A stretch of DNA of 64,000 nucleotides from an uncultured Lachnospiraceae bacterium (GCA_945868435.1 CAMBLG010000014.1:1-64000); one strand, 5' to 3'. Counted from the first letter of the stretch, positions 17,787 through 26,908 are shown. Notes: a model not told the origin generated them from the sequence alone. Numbers and translations: made by a program.

Positions 17787-19457
17787 TTACACTTCCATAA
17801 TGATCGGCATGATCATCGGACGTCTCTTGGTTTCCTTCCATACAAAGTCACCCAGCGCATCCTTTACCTCATTCTTAATCTTGCCCCAATCCGTGATTCC
17901 GTGATCCATACAATAGTCCATCGTATTCTCCAGCACCGTCTTCGCCTCATCCATCAGGCTCTCTGAATTGCGCACATACACAAATCCCCGGGAAACGATA
18001 TCCGGTCCTGCAAGCACCTGTCCGCTGCCTGCTTCCAGCGTCATCACAACAATAATGATTCCATCCTCTGCCAGTCTCTGACGGTCACGAAGCACAATAT
18101 TACCCACATCACCGACTCCCAGTCCATCCACCATGATGTTGCCCACCGGCACGTGTCCGGTAATCTCAGCACCATCTTCATCGATTTCAAGAACTTCTCC
18201 TGAGGAAAGGATTTTGATATGCTCAGTGTCATAGCCAAGCTCTTCCGCTATCTTAGCCTGTGCAACCAGATGCTTGTATTCTCCGTGTACCGGAACCGCA
18301 TACTTCGGGTTGACCAGAGAGTAGATCAGCTTGATATCCTCCTGGCAGGCGTGACCGGAAACATGTACATCCTCAAAGATGACATCCGCGCCCTTTCGCA
18401 TCAGTTCATTGATCACACCGGTAACCGATTTCTCATTTCCCGGAATCGGATGGGAACTGAACACAATGGTATCGGTCGGCTTAATGCTGACCTTTCTGTG
18501 CATTCCGGTAGCCATGCGGGACAATGCCGCCATGGACTCTCCCTGACTTCCGGTCGTGATGATCACCGTCTTCTCATCCGGATAACTCTTCAACTGGTCT
18601 ACATCGATCAGAATGTTGTCCGGCAGGGACAGATAGCCCAACTGGGACGCGATGGAAATGATGTTGACCATGCTGCGTCCTTCAATGGCAACCTTTCGCC
18701 CGAACTTATCCGCGGAGTTGATAATCTGCTGTACACGATCCACGTTGGATGCAAAGGTTGCGATAATAATTCTTGTATTTTTGTGTTCGGAAAAGATATT
18801 ATCCAAGGTCTTTCCCACCGACCGCTCCGAATTGGTAAAGCCCGGTCTCTCCGCATTGGTACTGTCACAGAGCAGCGCAAGCACGCCCTTCTTACCAATC
18901 TCACCAAAGCGCTGCAGATCAATGGCATCCCCGAATACCGGCGTGTAGTCCACCTTGAAATCTCCGGTATGGACCACAATACCCGCCGGAGAGTAGATGG
19001 CCAGAGCCGCAGCATCCTGAATACTGTGATTGGTGCGGATAAACTCCACGCGGAAACAGCCAAGATTAATGTGCTGTCCGTACTTGACCACCTTGCGTTT
19101 GGTCTTCTTGAGCATATCATGTTCTTCCAGCTTGTGCTCAATAATTGCCGTTGTAAGCTTCGTTGCGTAAATCGGCACATTGATATCCCTGAGCACGTAG
19201 GGAATTGCACCGATATGATCCTCATGACCATGGGTGATAAAAAAGCCCTTCACCTTGTCAATGTTGTCCTTCAGGTAGGTAACATCCGGAATGACCAGAT
19301 CAATTCCGTACATATCGTCCTCCGGAAAGGCCAACCCGCAGTCCACAACAATAATACTGTCTTCGTACTCAAAGGCAGTAATGTTCATTCCAATCTGCTC
19401 AAGACCTCCCAGCGGTATGATCTTGAGCCTGCTATTTGATTTTTCCTGTTTCTTCAT
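17787..19457 (-). CDS. rnj: Ribonuclease J
   Basis: Metallo-beta-lactamase/beta-CASP ribonuclease with endonuclease and 5'-3' exonuclease activity in mRNA decay and rRNA maturation. The 556 residues include the zinc motif THGHEDHIGAIPY (about residue 80), the TGDFKVDYTPV region, and beta-CASP motifs such as VHVSGHACQEDI. ATG 19457 lies five bases behind AGGAGG; the reading from 19481 adds eight unsupported residues. B. subtilis has two paralogues; one is seen here. Confidence 0.95.
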   Translation of the reverse strand: MKKQEKSNSRLKIIPLGGLEQIGMNITAFEYEDSIIVVDCGLAFPEDDMYGIDLVIPDVTYLKDNIDKVKGFFITHGHEDHIGAIPYVLRDINVPIYATKLTTAIIEHKLEEHDMLKKTKRKVVKYGQHINLGCFRVEFIRTNHSIQDAAALAIYSPAGIVVHTGDFKVDYTPVFGDAIDLQRFGEIGKKGVLALLCDSTNAERPGFTNSERSVGKTLDNIFSEHKNTRIIIATFASNVDRVQQIINSADKFGRKVAIEGRSMVNIISIASQLGYLSLPDNILIDVDQLKSYPDEKTVIITTGSQGESMAALSRMATGMHRKVSIKPTDTIVFSSHPIPGNEKSVTGVINELMRKGADVIFEDVHVSGHACQEDIKLIYSLVNPKYAVPVHGEYKHLVAQAKIAEELGYDTEHIKILSSGEVLEIDEDGAEITGHVPVGNIMVDGLGVGDVGNIVLRDRQRLAEDGIIIVVMTLEAGSGQVLAGPDIVSRGFVYVRNSESLMDEAKTVLENTMDYCMDHGITDWGKIKNEVKDALGDFVWKETKRRPMIMPIIMEV

Positions 19458-19528
19458 AAATCCTCCTGATATTCCTTGCATCTGTCATCACAGACACGTC
19501 ATTTCATAACAATCCGTTCATCCACATT

Positions 19529-19795
19529 TTAAGAAAATGTGACCTCTGTCTCCTCGTCTGTCAGTTCTGAAAATACCTTAGCCAGCGCAGCAAATTCCAC
19601 ATCATCATCCACCATCTGGTAAAGTACTTCTTCCTCCTGCGTACTTATCTCTTTTAAAATATATGCTTCACAGTCTCCGGACTCACAGCCCTCTGAGACC
19701 AGTAAATACCTGGTTCCGTTCAGCGTCGTTTCCTCCTCGACGGCAAACTCTGCCACTTCTCCCGTCTCTGGATCAGTAAACTGTATTTTTTCCAT
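19529..19795 (-). CDS. DUF1292 domain protein
   Basis: Small acidic protein of 88 residues; the segment MEKIQFTDPETGEVAEFAVEE and the terminal MVDDDVEFAALAKVFSEL fit DUF1292 (YrzB-like). Function unknown. It follows ruvX by 14 bases in the widely conserved Firmicutes cluster ireB-ruvX-DUF1292, so it is likely co-transcribed with them. Contains two close cysteines (CESGDC) of unknown meaning. Confidence 0.9.
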   Translation of the reverse strand: MEKIQFTDPETGEVAEFAVEEETTLNGTRYLLVSEGCESGDCEAYILKEISTQEEEVLYQMVDDDVEFAALAKVFSELTDEETEVTFS

Positions 19796-19809
19796 AATAA
19801 TCCCCTTAT

Positions 19810-20235
19810 CTACTGCATTGCGCAGTAATCCAGATAACCCTGCAGAATGAGTATTGCCGCGATCTCGTCCACGTAATCCTTTCGGTTTTCTCTCCGGATT
19901 CCCATCTCCATCATGGACCGGTCAGCTGCAACAGTAGTAAGCCTCTCATCCCATAGGATGACAGGAAGCCCTGTCCGCCGCTCCAAAAGTTCTTTGAATT
20001 CCTTCGTCCGCTCGCAGCGTTCTCCCTCTGTATTGTTCATGTTTTTAGGGTAGCCAAGTACGATTCTCTCCACATCGTACTCGCCTACCAGTTCCTCAAT
20101 TCTCGCCAACGTCTGCCGCAGCTTGGTCGGAGCCTTGCGCCTGATAATCTCCACGCCCTGCGCTGTGATAAGCAGCTCGTCACTCACCGCTACGCCAACC
20201 GTTTTCGAGCCAAAATCTAATCCCAAAATCCGCAT
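19810..20235 (-). CDS. ruvX: Putative pre-16S rRNA nuclease / Holliday junction resolvase RuvX (YqgF)
   Basis: RNase H-fold nuclease of 141 residues with the active-site segments [25 protein letters not shown] and the C-terminal [18 protein letters not shown]. Homologues act in 16S rRNA 5'-end maturation and were earlier called resolvases. The start is either ATG 20235 or TTG 20241, which almost touches the ireB stop; the sequence GGGA upstream is better spaced for TTG, but homologues begin at MRILGLDFG. Confidence 0.93.
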   Translation of the reverse strand: MRILGLDFGSKTVGVAVSDELLITAQGVEIIRRKAPTKLRQTLARIEELVGEYDVERIVLGYPKNMNNTEGERCERTKEFKELLERRTGLPVILWDERLTTVAADRSMMEMGIRRENRKDYVDEIAAILILQGYLDYCAMQ

Positions 20236-20241
20236 CGCCAA

Positions 20242-20505
20242 TTATTCCCAAGCATTATTCTTTATATATGCTCTTAAGACCTCTTCCACCAGTTCATCGC
20301 GCTCCACCTTCATGATCAGGCTTCTTGCATTATTGTGGCTGGTGATGTATGTCGGGTCTCCGGACATAATGTATCCAACGATCTGATTAACCGGATTATA
20401 CCCTTTCTCACTTAGAGCCTGAAACACAATCTTAAGGACATCTCGCACCTCAAGTTCAGGTTCCTTTTGTACAGTAAAATATTGTGTGTTATTTAAGTTC
20501 TCCAT
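20242..20505 (-). CDS. ireB: IreB family regulatory phosphoprotein (UPF0297)
   Basis: 87-residue protein matching UPF0297/IreB, which in Enterococcus is phosphorylated by the kinase IreK and modulates cephalosporin resistance. Typical segments are [26 protein letters not shown] and [16 protein letters not shown]; threonines near the N-terminus (residues 7 and 11) are candidate phosphosites. It leads the ireB-ruvX-DUF1292 cluster behind a promoter at 20571-20599. alaS, its usual upstream neighbour, is absent. Confidence 0.94.
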   Translation of the reverse strand: MENLNNTQYFTVQKEPELEVRDVLKIVFQALSEKGYNPVNQIVGYIMSGDPTYITSHNNARSLIMKVERDELVEEVLRAYIKNNAWE

Positions 20506-20570
20506 ATTTGCCGTCCTTTATGTAATGCAGTCCGCATTACCTGTCTTGTCCGAATCACACTGTTTCATTT

Positions 20571-20599
20571 ATTTTAAACGAAAATGACCAAAAATACAA
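20571..20599 (-). promoter_or_regulatory. Promoter of ireB-ruvX-DUF1292
   Basis: TTGTAT (20594-20599) and TAAAAT (20571-20576) with a 17-base spacer, about 65 bases before ireB. Confidence 0.6.
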
Positions 20600-20635
20600 C
20601 TACCAAAACAGAGTCTGTATCGATTCTCCCTGTTC

Positions 20636-21946
20636 CTACCGTTTCATCTCGTATATTTCTGCCTCGATCGGCTCTGTAATCATGCCACTGACCATGGTAT
20701 TTTCCAGAGGCTCATCCGAACTTACCGCCACCTTTACATACTCTCTCGTATATCCAACATACACCTGCTTACCAGCAACGGTCTGTGCTTCCTCGATCAG
20801 GGCCTCCTGCACGGTATTCCGGTAATAATCCCGGAATTCTTTTGACATCACATCCGCCAAAGCAAGAAGCACATTGCTCCTCTCAGTCTTTTTTTCCTCC
20901 GGGATCTGGTTCTCCATCACCGCCGCCCTGGTTCCCTGACGCTTGGAATATTTGAAGATGTGCATCTCATAAAAGTGAATCCGCTTTAAAAAGTTTACCG
21001 TCTGTTTAAATTCTTCCTCCGTCTCACCCGGAAATCCCACGATGACATCCGTCGTAATGGCCGGATGCTCAAAATAGGCTCGAAGCAGTCTGCAGCCCTC
21101 CTCATACTCCTCTGTGGTGTACTTGCGGTTCATCCGCTTTAAGGTGTCATCACAGCCGCTTTGCAGGGACAGGTGAAAATGCGGACACACCTTGGAAAGT
21201 CCAGCCAGCTCCCTGACAAAGTCCTCCGTCACGATCTTTGGCTCCAGCGAGCCGAGACGGATTCTCTCAATACCGTCAATCTTATGGATTTCCTGAATCA
21301 GATGCAGCAGATTATCCCCACAGTCAACACCGTAAGAACTCAGATGAATTCCGGTCAAAACCACTTCCCTGTATCCATTGGAGGAAAGCTTGCGGACCTC
21401 CTGTATCACCTGATCCAACGCCCTGCTTCTCACCCGGCCTCTGGCATAAGGGATAATACAGTAGCTGCAGAACTGATTACACCCGTCCTGAACCTTGATA
21501 AAGGCACGGGTGTGCTCCGACGGCTTTGACATAACCAGCTCCTCAAAGACCTGCTCCTCGTGATTGATGTCCGCCACTGCTGCAATATGACTTTGCTTCT
21601 GATCCTCGAAATACAGCTCCAGAAGGGATACCAGCTGTCCCTTCTGATTGTTGCCAATCAGGATATCGATGGAGTCATCTGCCTCAGCCTCCTCCTCCTT
21701 TGTCTGCACATAGCAGCCTGCAGCCACAATGACAGCCTCAGGATTCTTCTTTTTGGCCCGATGAAGCATCTGACGGGATTTGCGGTCCGCCATATTGGTA
21801 ACCGAGCAGGTATTGATGACATATACATCCGCCTTTTCCGTAAAGGGAACAATTTCATATCCGGCATGTTCCAGCTGCTGCTGCATTGCTTCGGTTTCGT
21901 ATGCATTCACCTTACAGCCTAAGTTGTGAAGTGCCGCTTTTTTCAT
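20636..21946 (-). CDS. mtaB: tRNA t6A37 methylthiotransferase MtaB
   Basis: Radical-SAM enzyme that adds a methylthio group to t6A at position 37 of tRNAs. The 436 residues show the N-terminal UPF0004 domain (HNLGCKVNAYETEAM, Cys residues near 10, 46 and 78), the radical-SAM cluster motif CNQFCSYCIIPYARGR around residue 155, and a C-terminal TRAM-like region (VYVGYTREYVKVAV). AAAGGAG precedes ATG 21946. MtaB rather than MiaB is favoured by the short N-terminus and the GCKVN opening. Confidence 0.93.
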   Translation of the reverse strand: MKKAALHNLGCKVNAYETEAMQQQLEHAGYEIVPFTEKADVYVINTCSVTNMADRKSRQMLHRAKKKNPEAVIVAAGCYVQTKEEEAEADDSIDILIGNNQKGQLVSLLELYFEDQKQSHIAAVADINHEEQVFEELVMSKPSEHTRAFIKVQDGCNQFCSYCIIPYARGRVRSRALDQVIQEVRKLSSNGYREVVLTGIHLSSYGVDCGDNLLHLIQEIHKIDGIERIRLGSLEPKIVTEDFVRELAGLSKVCPHFHLSLQSGCDDTLKRMNRKYTTEEYEEGCRLLRAYFEHPAITTDVIVGFPGETEEEFKQTVNFLKRIHFYEMHIFKYSKRQGTRAAVMENQIPEEKKTERSNVLLALADVMSKEFRDYYRNTVQEALIEEAQTVAGKQVYVGYTREYVKVAVSSDEPLENTMVSGMITEPIEAEIYEMKR

Positions 21947-21965
21947 AATTTCTCCTTTAATTCAA

Positions 21966-21994
21966 TTGACTTTTCCTCCAAAAACCATTACTAT
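21966..21994 (+). promoter_or_regulatory. Promoter of the HPr-like gene
   Basis: TTGACT (21966-21971) and TACTAT (21989-21994) with a 17-base spacer, about 30 bases before the start codon. Confidence 0.65.
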
Positions 21995-22028
21995 CATGAT
22001 AGAGTAATACTTATAAGGAGGTTTTCTT

Positions 22029-22262
22029 ATGAAGACAGTACAGATTTCTTTGAATTCAATAGGAAAAGTAAAGTCATTTGTTAATGCAATCTCACAGTTT
22101 GATTTCGACTTCGACTTAATTTCTGGTAGATATGTGATCGATGCCAAGTCTATTATGGGAATCTTCAGTCTGGATTTATCCAAGCCGATTGACCTGGCTA
22201 TCCACACTGAGACCGATCTCGACGAGATCATGGAAGTACTTAAGCCATACATCATCGAGTAA
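22029..22262 (+). CDS. HPr-like protein without the phosphocarrier histidine
   Basis: 77-residue protein of the HPr/Crh fold. The segment KSIMGIFSLDLS matches the HPr region around regulatory Ser46 (KSIMGVMSL). The place where HPr carries the HARPA active-site loop with His15 reads LNSIGKVKSFVNA and has no histidine, so it cannot accept phosphate from enzyme I in the usual way. It therefore resembles Crh in principle: a possible HPr-kinase target or carbon-catabolite cofactor, but that is inference. It has its own promoter, an AAGGAGG site and a strong terminator. Confidence 0.85.
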   Translation: MKTVQISLNSIGKVKSFVNAISQFDFDFDLISGRYVIDAKSIMGIFSLDLSKPIDLAIHTETDLDEIMEVLKPYIIE

Positions 22263-22285
22263 TTGTCAAATATGACAGACCATAC

Positions 22286-22318
22286 AAGCCCCCTCAGGAT
22301 TGAGGGGGCTTTTGTGTT
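22286..22318 (+). terminator. Terminator of the HPr-like gene
   Basis: Perfect 11-bp GC-rich stem (AAGCCCCCTCA / TGAGGGGGCTT) with a GGAT loop, followed by TTGTGTTT. It may also stop transcription from thiI in the opposite direction. Confidence 0.88.
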
Positions 22319-22320
22319 TC

Positions 22321-23502
22321 CTATGCTTCTACAACAATCGTCTCCGTCGTATCGATTGCAGTCTGCATCAGTTCATCAATCTTCTCCTCCAGTTTCTGCT
22401 CCGAGCGTTTAATACTTTTCAGGCTCGGTTTCGTCACCGGATGCTTTGCCACGAAGATCGTGCAGCAATCCTCATATGGCAGAATGGAAGTCTCGTAGGT
22501 ATCAATGCGCTCTGCGATCCGCACAATATCCTGCTTGTCCATGGCAATGAGCGGACGGTATACCGGCATGGTACACACCTCATTGGTCACAGCCAGAGAC
22601 TGCATCGTCTGACTTGCCACCTGTCCGATGCTCTCACCCGTAATCATTCCCAGGCACTTGCCTTCATTGGCAAAATGCTCTGCAATTTTCATCATATAGC
22701 GCCGCATAATGATCGTCAGCTCCTCATGCGGGCATTTTTCATAGATATACAACTGGATATCCGTAAAGTTTACGATATGCAGCTTGATCGGTCCGGAAAA
22801 CTTTGCCACCTTCTGTGCCAGATCGATCACCTTCTGCTTTGCGCGTTCGCTGGTGTACGGCGGCGCATGGAAATAGGTTGCCTCCAGTGTCACGCCTCTC
22901 TTGGAGATCATGTATCCTGCCACCGGACTGTCGATTCCTCCTGACAGGAGTAACATGGCACGCCCTGCGGTTCCAAGCGGCATTCCACCCGGTCCCGGAA
23001 TCTCTGTGGAATAAATATTGATCATCGGACGAATTTCCACATAGACCATCACCTGAGGATGATGCACATCCACCTTAGTTTCCGGAAACGCCTCCAATAT
23101 CCGCTCTCCCAGTGCCGCATTGAGTTCCATGGAGGTCATGGGATAATTCTTCCGCGCCCGTCTCGCATCCACCTTAAAGGTAAAATGCTTGTCCGGATAC
23201 GCTTCATCCACATGCGCTACCACCGCTTCGGCCAGACGGTCAAAGCCCTCGTCCTCCACCAGAATAACCGGGCAGATTCCCACGATTCCAAACACTCTCT
23301 GCAGTGCTTCTACTGTCTCATCGTAATCGTAGTCCCCTTCCGTCTCCACGTAAATGCGTCCATTCTCCTTGCGGACTGTAAAATTACCATCCACATTCTT
23401 AAGCTGATATTCAATATTGCGCACCAGCGCATCCTCAAAGAGATAGCGGTTCTTGCCCTTAATCGCAATCTCTGCGTATTTGATCAAAAATGCCTTGTAC
23501 AT
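22321..23502 (-). CDS. thiI: tRNA 4-thiouridine synthase ThiI (short form)
   Basis: Makes s4U8 in tRNA and may supply sulfur for thiamine thiazole. The 393 residues contain a THUMP domain (about 60-165) and the PP-loop ATP pyrophosphatase motif LLSGGIDSPVAGYM (about residue 180). The C-terminal rhodanese domain of E. coli ThiI is absent, as in B. subtilis, where the partner desulfurase donates sulfur directly. That fits the cysteine desulfurase gene 12 bases upstream. CCTIF near residue 345 contains candidate catalytic cysteines. Confidence 0.96.
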   Translation of the reverse strand: MYKAFLIKYAEIAIKGKNRYLFEDALVRNIEYQLKNVDGNFTVRKENGRIYVETEGDYDYDETVEALQRVFGIVGICPVILVEDEGFDRLAEAVVAHVDEAYPDKHFTFKVDARRARKNYPMTSMELNAALGERILEAFPETKVDVHHPQVMVYVEIRPMINIYSTEIPGPGGMPLGTAGRAMLLLSGGIDSPVAGYMISKRGVTLEATYFHAPPYTSERAKQKVIDLAQKVAKFSGPIKLHIVNFTDIQLYIYEKCPHEELTIIMRRYMMKIAEHFANEGKCLGMITGESIGQVASQTMQSLAVTNEVCTMPVYRPLIAMDKQDIVRIAERIDTYETSILPYEDCCTIFVAKHPVTKPSLKSIKRSEQKLEEKIDELMQTAIDTTETIVVEA

Positions 23503-23514
23503 AGCCTGCTCCTT

Positions 23515-24669
23515 CTAATGCCTTGTATACTTTTGCAGCATAGGAATAACCTCCTGCATCACAGCAATTGCATAATCCAGTTCCTCTCTTGTGGTATTGA
23601 CGCAAAAGCTGAAGCGCACCGTCGAATCCAAAAGCTCCGGCTTCACACCGATCGCCTTCAAGGTTGCGCTGACGGCCGGCTTGTTGGAAGAACATGCGCT
23701 TCCCGCCGACACGTAGATTCCCCTGTCCTCCAACGTGTGCAGAAGCACCTCTGCCCGCACGCCTTCCACACTGACGCTCACCACGTGGGGGGCATTCTGT
23801 CTGTCACACCTTCCATTAACTGTCACACCGGAAATCTTCGTCACTTCCCCGATAAAATATTCCCGCAGGGAATACAGATTCTCTATTTTCCGGTCAAAAT
23901 CCGTATAGATTGCCTCTGCCGCCGCACCAAGACCGGCAATGGCCGGAACGTTTTCCGTTCCTGAGCGCATGCCCTTCTGCTGCCCACCACCCTGCAAAAT
24001 CGGTTTGATCTTCGTCTTATCTTTTATATACAGAAAACCACTTCCCTTCGGACCATGAATCTTATGCCCGCTGACGGAAAGCAGATCAATATGCATTTTC
24101 CCAGGAAAAATCCGCATTTTCCCATAAGACTGAATAGCGTCTACATGAAACAGGGTTCCGGGATTTACTTCCTTAATGATCCGGCCCGCCTCTTCAATGG
24201 GTTCCACCGCACCAATTTCATTATTCACCTGCATAAGTGAGACTAAGATCGTGTCCGGCCGGATTGCCGCCCTAAGATCGTCCAGAGAAATGATTCCCTC
24301 CCGATTTACCGGAAGAACCGTCACCTCATAACCATGTTCTTCGAGCCACCCCATGGTATTCGCCACGGAGGCGTGTTCAATGCAGGAAGTAATCACATGC
24401 ATGCCGCTCCGCTTGTTGGCCTCTGCAGCTCCGATAATTGCAAGGTTATTGGACTCCGTGCCTCCGGAGGTGAAGACGATCTCCTTCTCCTGGCACTTGA
24501 GTGTCTTTGCAATCTGCTTTGCCGCATTTTTTATATAGTTTTCCGCCACAACGCCCTTCTGATGCATGGAGGACGGATTTCCGTAATCCTGCGTCAAAAG
24601 CTCCACCATCAGATCTGCGGCCTCCCTGCAGCATCGTGTCGTGGCAGAATTATCCAAATATGCTTCCAT
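23515..24669 (-). CDS. Cysteine desulfurase (NifS/IscS family)
   Basis: PLP enzyme that takes sulfur from cysteine and forms an enzyme persulfide. The 384 residues include YLDNSATT, the cofactor segments SGGTESNN and HVDAIQSYG, the PLP lysine in SVSGHKIHGPKGSG, and the catalytic cysteine loop SAGSACSS near residue 325. Tight coupling to thiI suggests it acts as the dedicated sulfur donor for s4U (NifZ-like), as in B. subtilis. A general iron-sulfur role (IscS) cannot be excluded; no iscU neighbour is seen. Confidence 0.94.
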   Translation of the reverse strand: MEAYLDNSATTRCCREAADLMVELLTQDYGNPSSMHQKGVVAENYIKNAAKQIAKTLKCQEKEIVFTSGGTESNNLAIIGAAEANKRSGMHVITSCIEHASVANTMGWLEEHGYEVTVLPVNREGIISLDDLRAAIRPDTILVSLMQVNNEIGAVEPIEEAGRIIKEVNPGTLFHVDAIQSYGKMRIFPGKMHIDLLSVSGHKIHGPKGSGFLYIKDKTKIKPILQGGGQQKGMRSGTENVPAIAGLGAAAEAIYTDFDRKIENLYSLREYFIGEVTKISGVTVNGRCDRQNAPHVVSVSVEGVRAEVLLHTLEDRGIYVSAGSACSSNKPAVSATLKAIGVKPELLDSTVRFSFCVNTTREELDYAIAVMQEVIPMLQKYTRH

Positions 24670-24692
24670 AATCTGTCTCTCGTTTCCTGTCC

Positions 24693-25430
24693 TTAATCGT
24701 CCAACTCATAGACTAACATAGATAGCGTTGCAAGTCCAGCCGTCTCCGTCCGAAGAATTCTTCTCCCAAGAGAAATCCGATGCATTTGCTCTGCATCGAC
24801 AGTCTGAATCTCCTCGGGTGCAAAGCCTCCCTCCGGTCCGATAAAGATACCGATGCTTGCCCCTCTGGGAATTGACCGGATCTGTTCTCTGGTAGCCGCA
24901 AGCCCCCGCTCATTCTCATACGGGACCAATGCCACATCCAACTCCTTCGCCCTCTCTAATGCCTCCTGAAAAGAAATGGGCCTGCACACCTTGGGAATGA
25001 TGGTCCGCTTGGACTGCTTTGCCGCACTCTCCGCTATGGCCTGCCAGCGTTTCCCCTTACTGTCAGCCTTCTTGTCATCCAGCTTTACCACACAATTCTT
25101 CATGGCTACCGGGATGATTTCATACACCCCCAGTTCAACTGCCTTCTGTATGATCAACTCCATCTTATCGCTTTTGGGAAGGCCCTGAAACAGATAGACC
25201 TTATTGGCAAACTCCGTTCCCAGCTCATCCCGCTCTTCAATCACTGCAAGGACCTCGTCATCCGTTATTTCCTCGATATGACAGAAAAAAGCCTGATCCG
25301 ACTGCCCGCTTACACGGATTTTCTCCCCCGGTCTCATGCGAAGTACATGACTGATATGATTCACATCAGCCCCGGTAATCCGTATCCGCTCCTGCCCGAT
25401 ATTCTCATCGGGCACAAAGAATTGATACAT
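24693..25430 (-). CDS. rsmE: 16S rRNA m3U1498 methyltransferase
   Basis: SPOUT-fold SAM methyltransferase that modifies U1498 of 16S rRNA. The 245 residues have an N-terminal PUA-like domain and the knotted C-terminus with IFIGPEGGFAPEEI and SLGRRILRTETAGL. ATG 25430 opens with MYQFFVPDE. It lies 42 bases behind prmA, an order conserved in Firmicutes (dnaJ-prmA-rsmE). Confidence 0.96.
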   Translation of the reverse strand: MYQFFVPDENIGQERIRITGADVNHISHVLRMRPGEKIRVSGQSDQAFFCHIEEITDDEVLAVIEERDELGTEFANKVYLFQGLPKSDKMELIIQKAVELGVYEIIPVAMKNCVVKLDDKKADSKGKRWQAIAESAAKQSKRTIIPKVCRPISFQEALERAKELDVALVPYENERGLAATREQIRSIPRGASIGIFIGPEGGFAPEEIQTVDAEQMHRISLGRRILRTETAGLATLSMLVYELDD

Positions 25431-25472
25431 CCTTTGTCCCCCTTACCGATCTGTCCTGATTCGTTCCATACT

Positions 25473-26456
25473 CTACATTTTCCGGGCAGTTATATTGACC
25501 CACTCACCCTGATGGTTGATTTCCACAACCTGAAGTCCTGCTGCTTCAATAGCGGCCTTTACCTCATCTTCCTTAAAATCAATAATGCCGGACGTGATAA
25601 AGTATCCACCCTTCTTCAGGCGGGCGGGAATGACCGGTGCCATGGCAATGATGACCGGCGCAAGAATATTGGCAACAACAATGTCGTACTCCTCTGTTCC
25701 GACCTTCTGCTGCAGTTCTTCATCATCAATAAGATTTCCGACATAGAACGTACCGAGAGCCGGATCCAGATGATTGACGATCATATTGTCATGGGTGGAA
25801 GTCATGCAGTCTGCGTCCAGATCCGTCCCCACAACAGCCCGCGCTCCAAGCTTCAACGCAACAATGGAAAGGATACCGCTTCCACATCCCACATCCAAAA
25901 CCTTCGGGTCTGCACAAACCGGATTGGCAGCTGACGTTCCCCGAATGTATTTGAGCAGCTGACGGATACACAGCTGTGTCGTCTCATGTTTTCCCGTACC
26001 AAAAGAAATTCCCGGATCGATCTCGATCAGGAATTTATCTTTGTCCTCTTCCTTTAACTCCTCCCATGTAGGTTTGATCAGAATGTCATCGATGTAAAAA
26101 GAAGAGAAATACTTTTTCCAATTGTTAATCCAGTCCAAATCCTCTGTCTCGGAGGAAGAAATGATACCGCTCCCCACCTCAACCGTAGCACGCAATTCTT
26201 CCAGACCTCGCTTCACCTGCTTTAACAGCGCTGTCTGGTCCGAGCCGTCATCCTCTACATAAAAGCTGACATGGCTGATTCCCTCATCCGGCGGAAGCTC
26301 CGGCAGAAAGTCAATGAACATATCTGCCTGTTCCTCCTTCGTGAGTGGGATATTATCCTCAATCTCAATACCCTCAATGCCGAGCTCCATCAGCATAGGA
26401 CTCATAAAGTCCTCTGCTGCCGTGGTGGTCTCGATCGTGTATTTTTTCCATTTCAT
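25473..26456 (-). CDS. prmA: Ribosomal protein L11 methyltransferase
   Basis: SAM-dependent enzyme that trimethylates ribosomal protein L11. The 327 residues show the N-terminal substrate domain, the linker DPGISFGTGKHETTQLC and SAM motif I VLDVGCGSGILSIVAL (about residue 185), then DIVVANILAPVI. It follows the small gene at 26491-26715 and precedes rsmE. Confidence 0.96.
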   Translation of the reverse strand: MKWKKYTIETTTAAEDFMSPMLMELGIEGIEIEDNIPLTKEEQADMFIDFLPELPPDEGISHVSFYVEDDGSDQTALLKQVKRGLEELRATVEVGSGIISSSETEDLDWINNWKKYFSSFYIDDILIKPTWEELKEEDKDKFLIEIDPGISFGTGKHETTQLCIRQLLKYIRGTSAANPVCADPKVLDVGCGSGILSIVALKLGARAVVGTDLDADCMTSTHDNMIVNHLDPALGTFYVGNLIDDEELQQKVGTEEYDIVVANILAPVIIAMAPVIPARLKKGGYFITSGIIDFKEDEVKAAIEAAGLQVVEINHQGEWVNITARKM

Positions 26457-26490
26457 GTTGCCTGATTACCTTTCGTTTTCTTCTAAGGTT

Positions 26491-26715
26491 CTACTGTCTG
26501 CGCTCCTTCAAAAGCCGTCCGAACAACTCTTCCTCACTCATTTTCGGAATCTCCTGTTCTTTTTCCTTAAGCACGTTGTAAGTCGTCTGCTCATTCACAA
26601 GAAGCGTGTTGGTATCCTCGCGGTACTCCACATCCGTAGTATCCTCTGTATTGCGGATTCTGTCATCCTCCCGGAACGCCTTATTCAGTTCTTCTACAAG
26701 ACTATGTCTATCCAT
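26491..26715 (-). CDS. Small charged hypothetical protein upstream of prmA
   Basis: 74-residue, highly charged protein (many Glu, Arg, Asp, no hydrophobic helix); not recognised. Predicted mostly helical with a disordered middle (EDTTDVEYREDTNT). AGAGGA lies six bases before ATG 26715, and the stop is 34 bases before prmA, so it appears to be translated and co-transcribed with prmA. A leader of about 190 bases with a stable hairpin precedes it. Confidence 0.65.
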   Translation of the reverse strand: MDRHSLVEELNKAFREDDRIRNTEDTTDVEYREDTNTLLVNEQTTYNVLKEKEQEIPKMSEEELFGRLLKERRQ

Positions 26716-26791
26716 ATGTTATCCTCTTTCCCCGTTGAACTCCCAGTTCGTTATTCTATCCGAAAAACGCATACGCAATTTCTTCGGCAAA

Positions 26792-26820
26792 ATCACGAAA
26801 AACCGTTGGTTTTCCGTGAT
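26792..26820 (-). other. Leader hairpin upstream of the small gene and prmA
   Basis: Thirteen-position stem (26792-26804 with 26808-26820) with a 3-base loop. The single plus-strand A.C mismatch (26798/26814) becomes a U.G pair in minus-strand RNA, so the structure is complete only in the sense transcript. It lies in a 187-base untranslated leader, downstream of a TATAAT box at 26909-26914 whose -35 is weak. A few U follow the stem, so a weak attenuator is possible. Confidence 0.5.
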
Positions 26821-26908
26821 CGCGGGCGCGCTCGCATAATATCATACATCTGCATGATGCAAGCATCTGCATCCGTCTGATACTATGCTCACTTTTGCCT
26901 TCGCGTAC

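Noticed and set aside
18219-19439. 406-codon open frame on the plus strand
   Set aside because: It lies wholly antisense to RNase J, has no ribosome site, and its translation has biased Leu/His/Arg composition typical of a shadow frame.
26840-26880. Short direct repeats (ATCTGCAT) as a repeat array
   Set aside because: Only two copies, irregular context; better explained as part of the leader structure.
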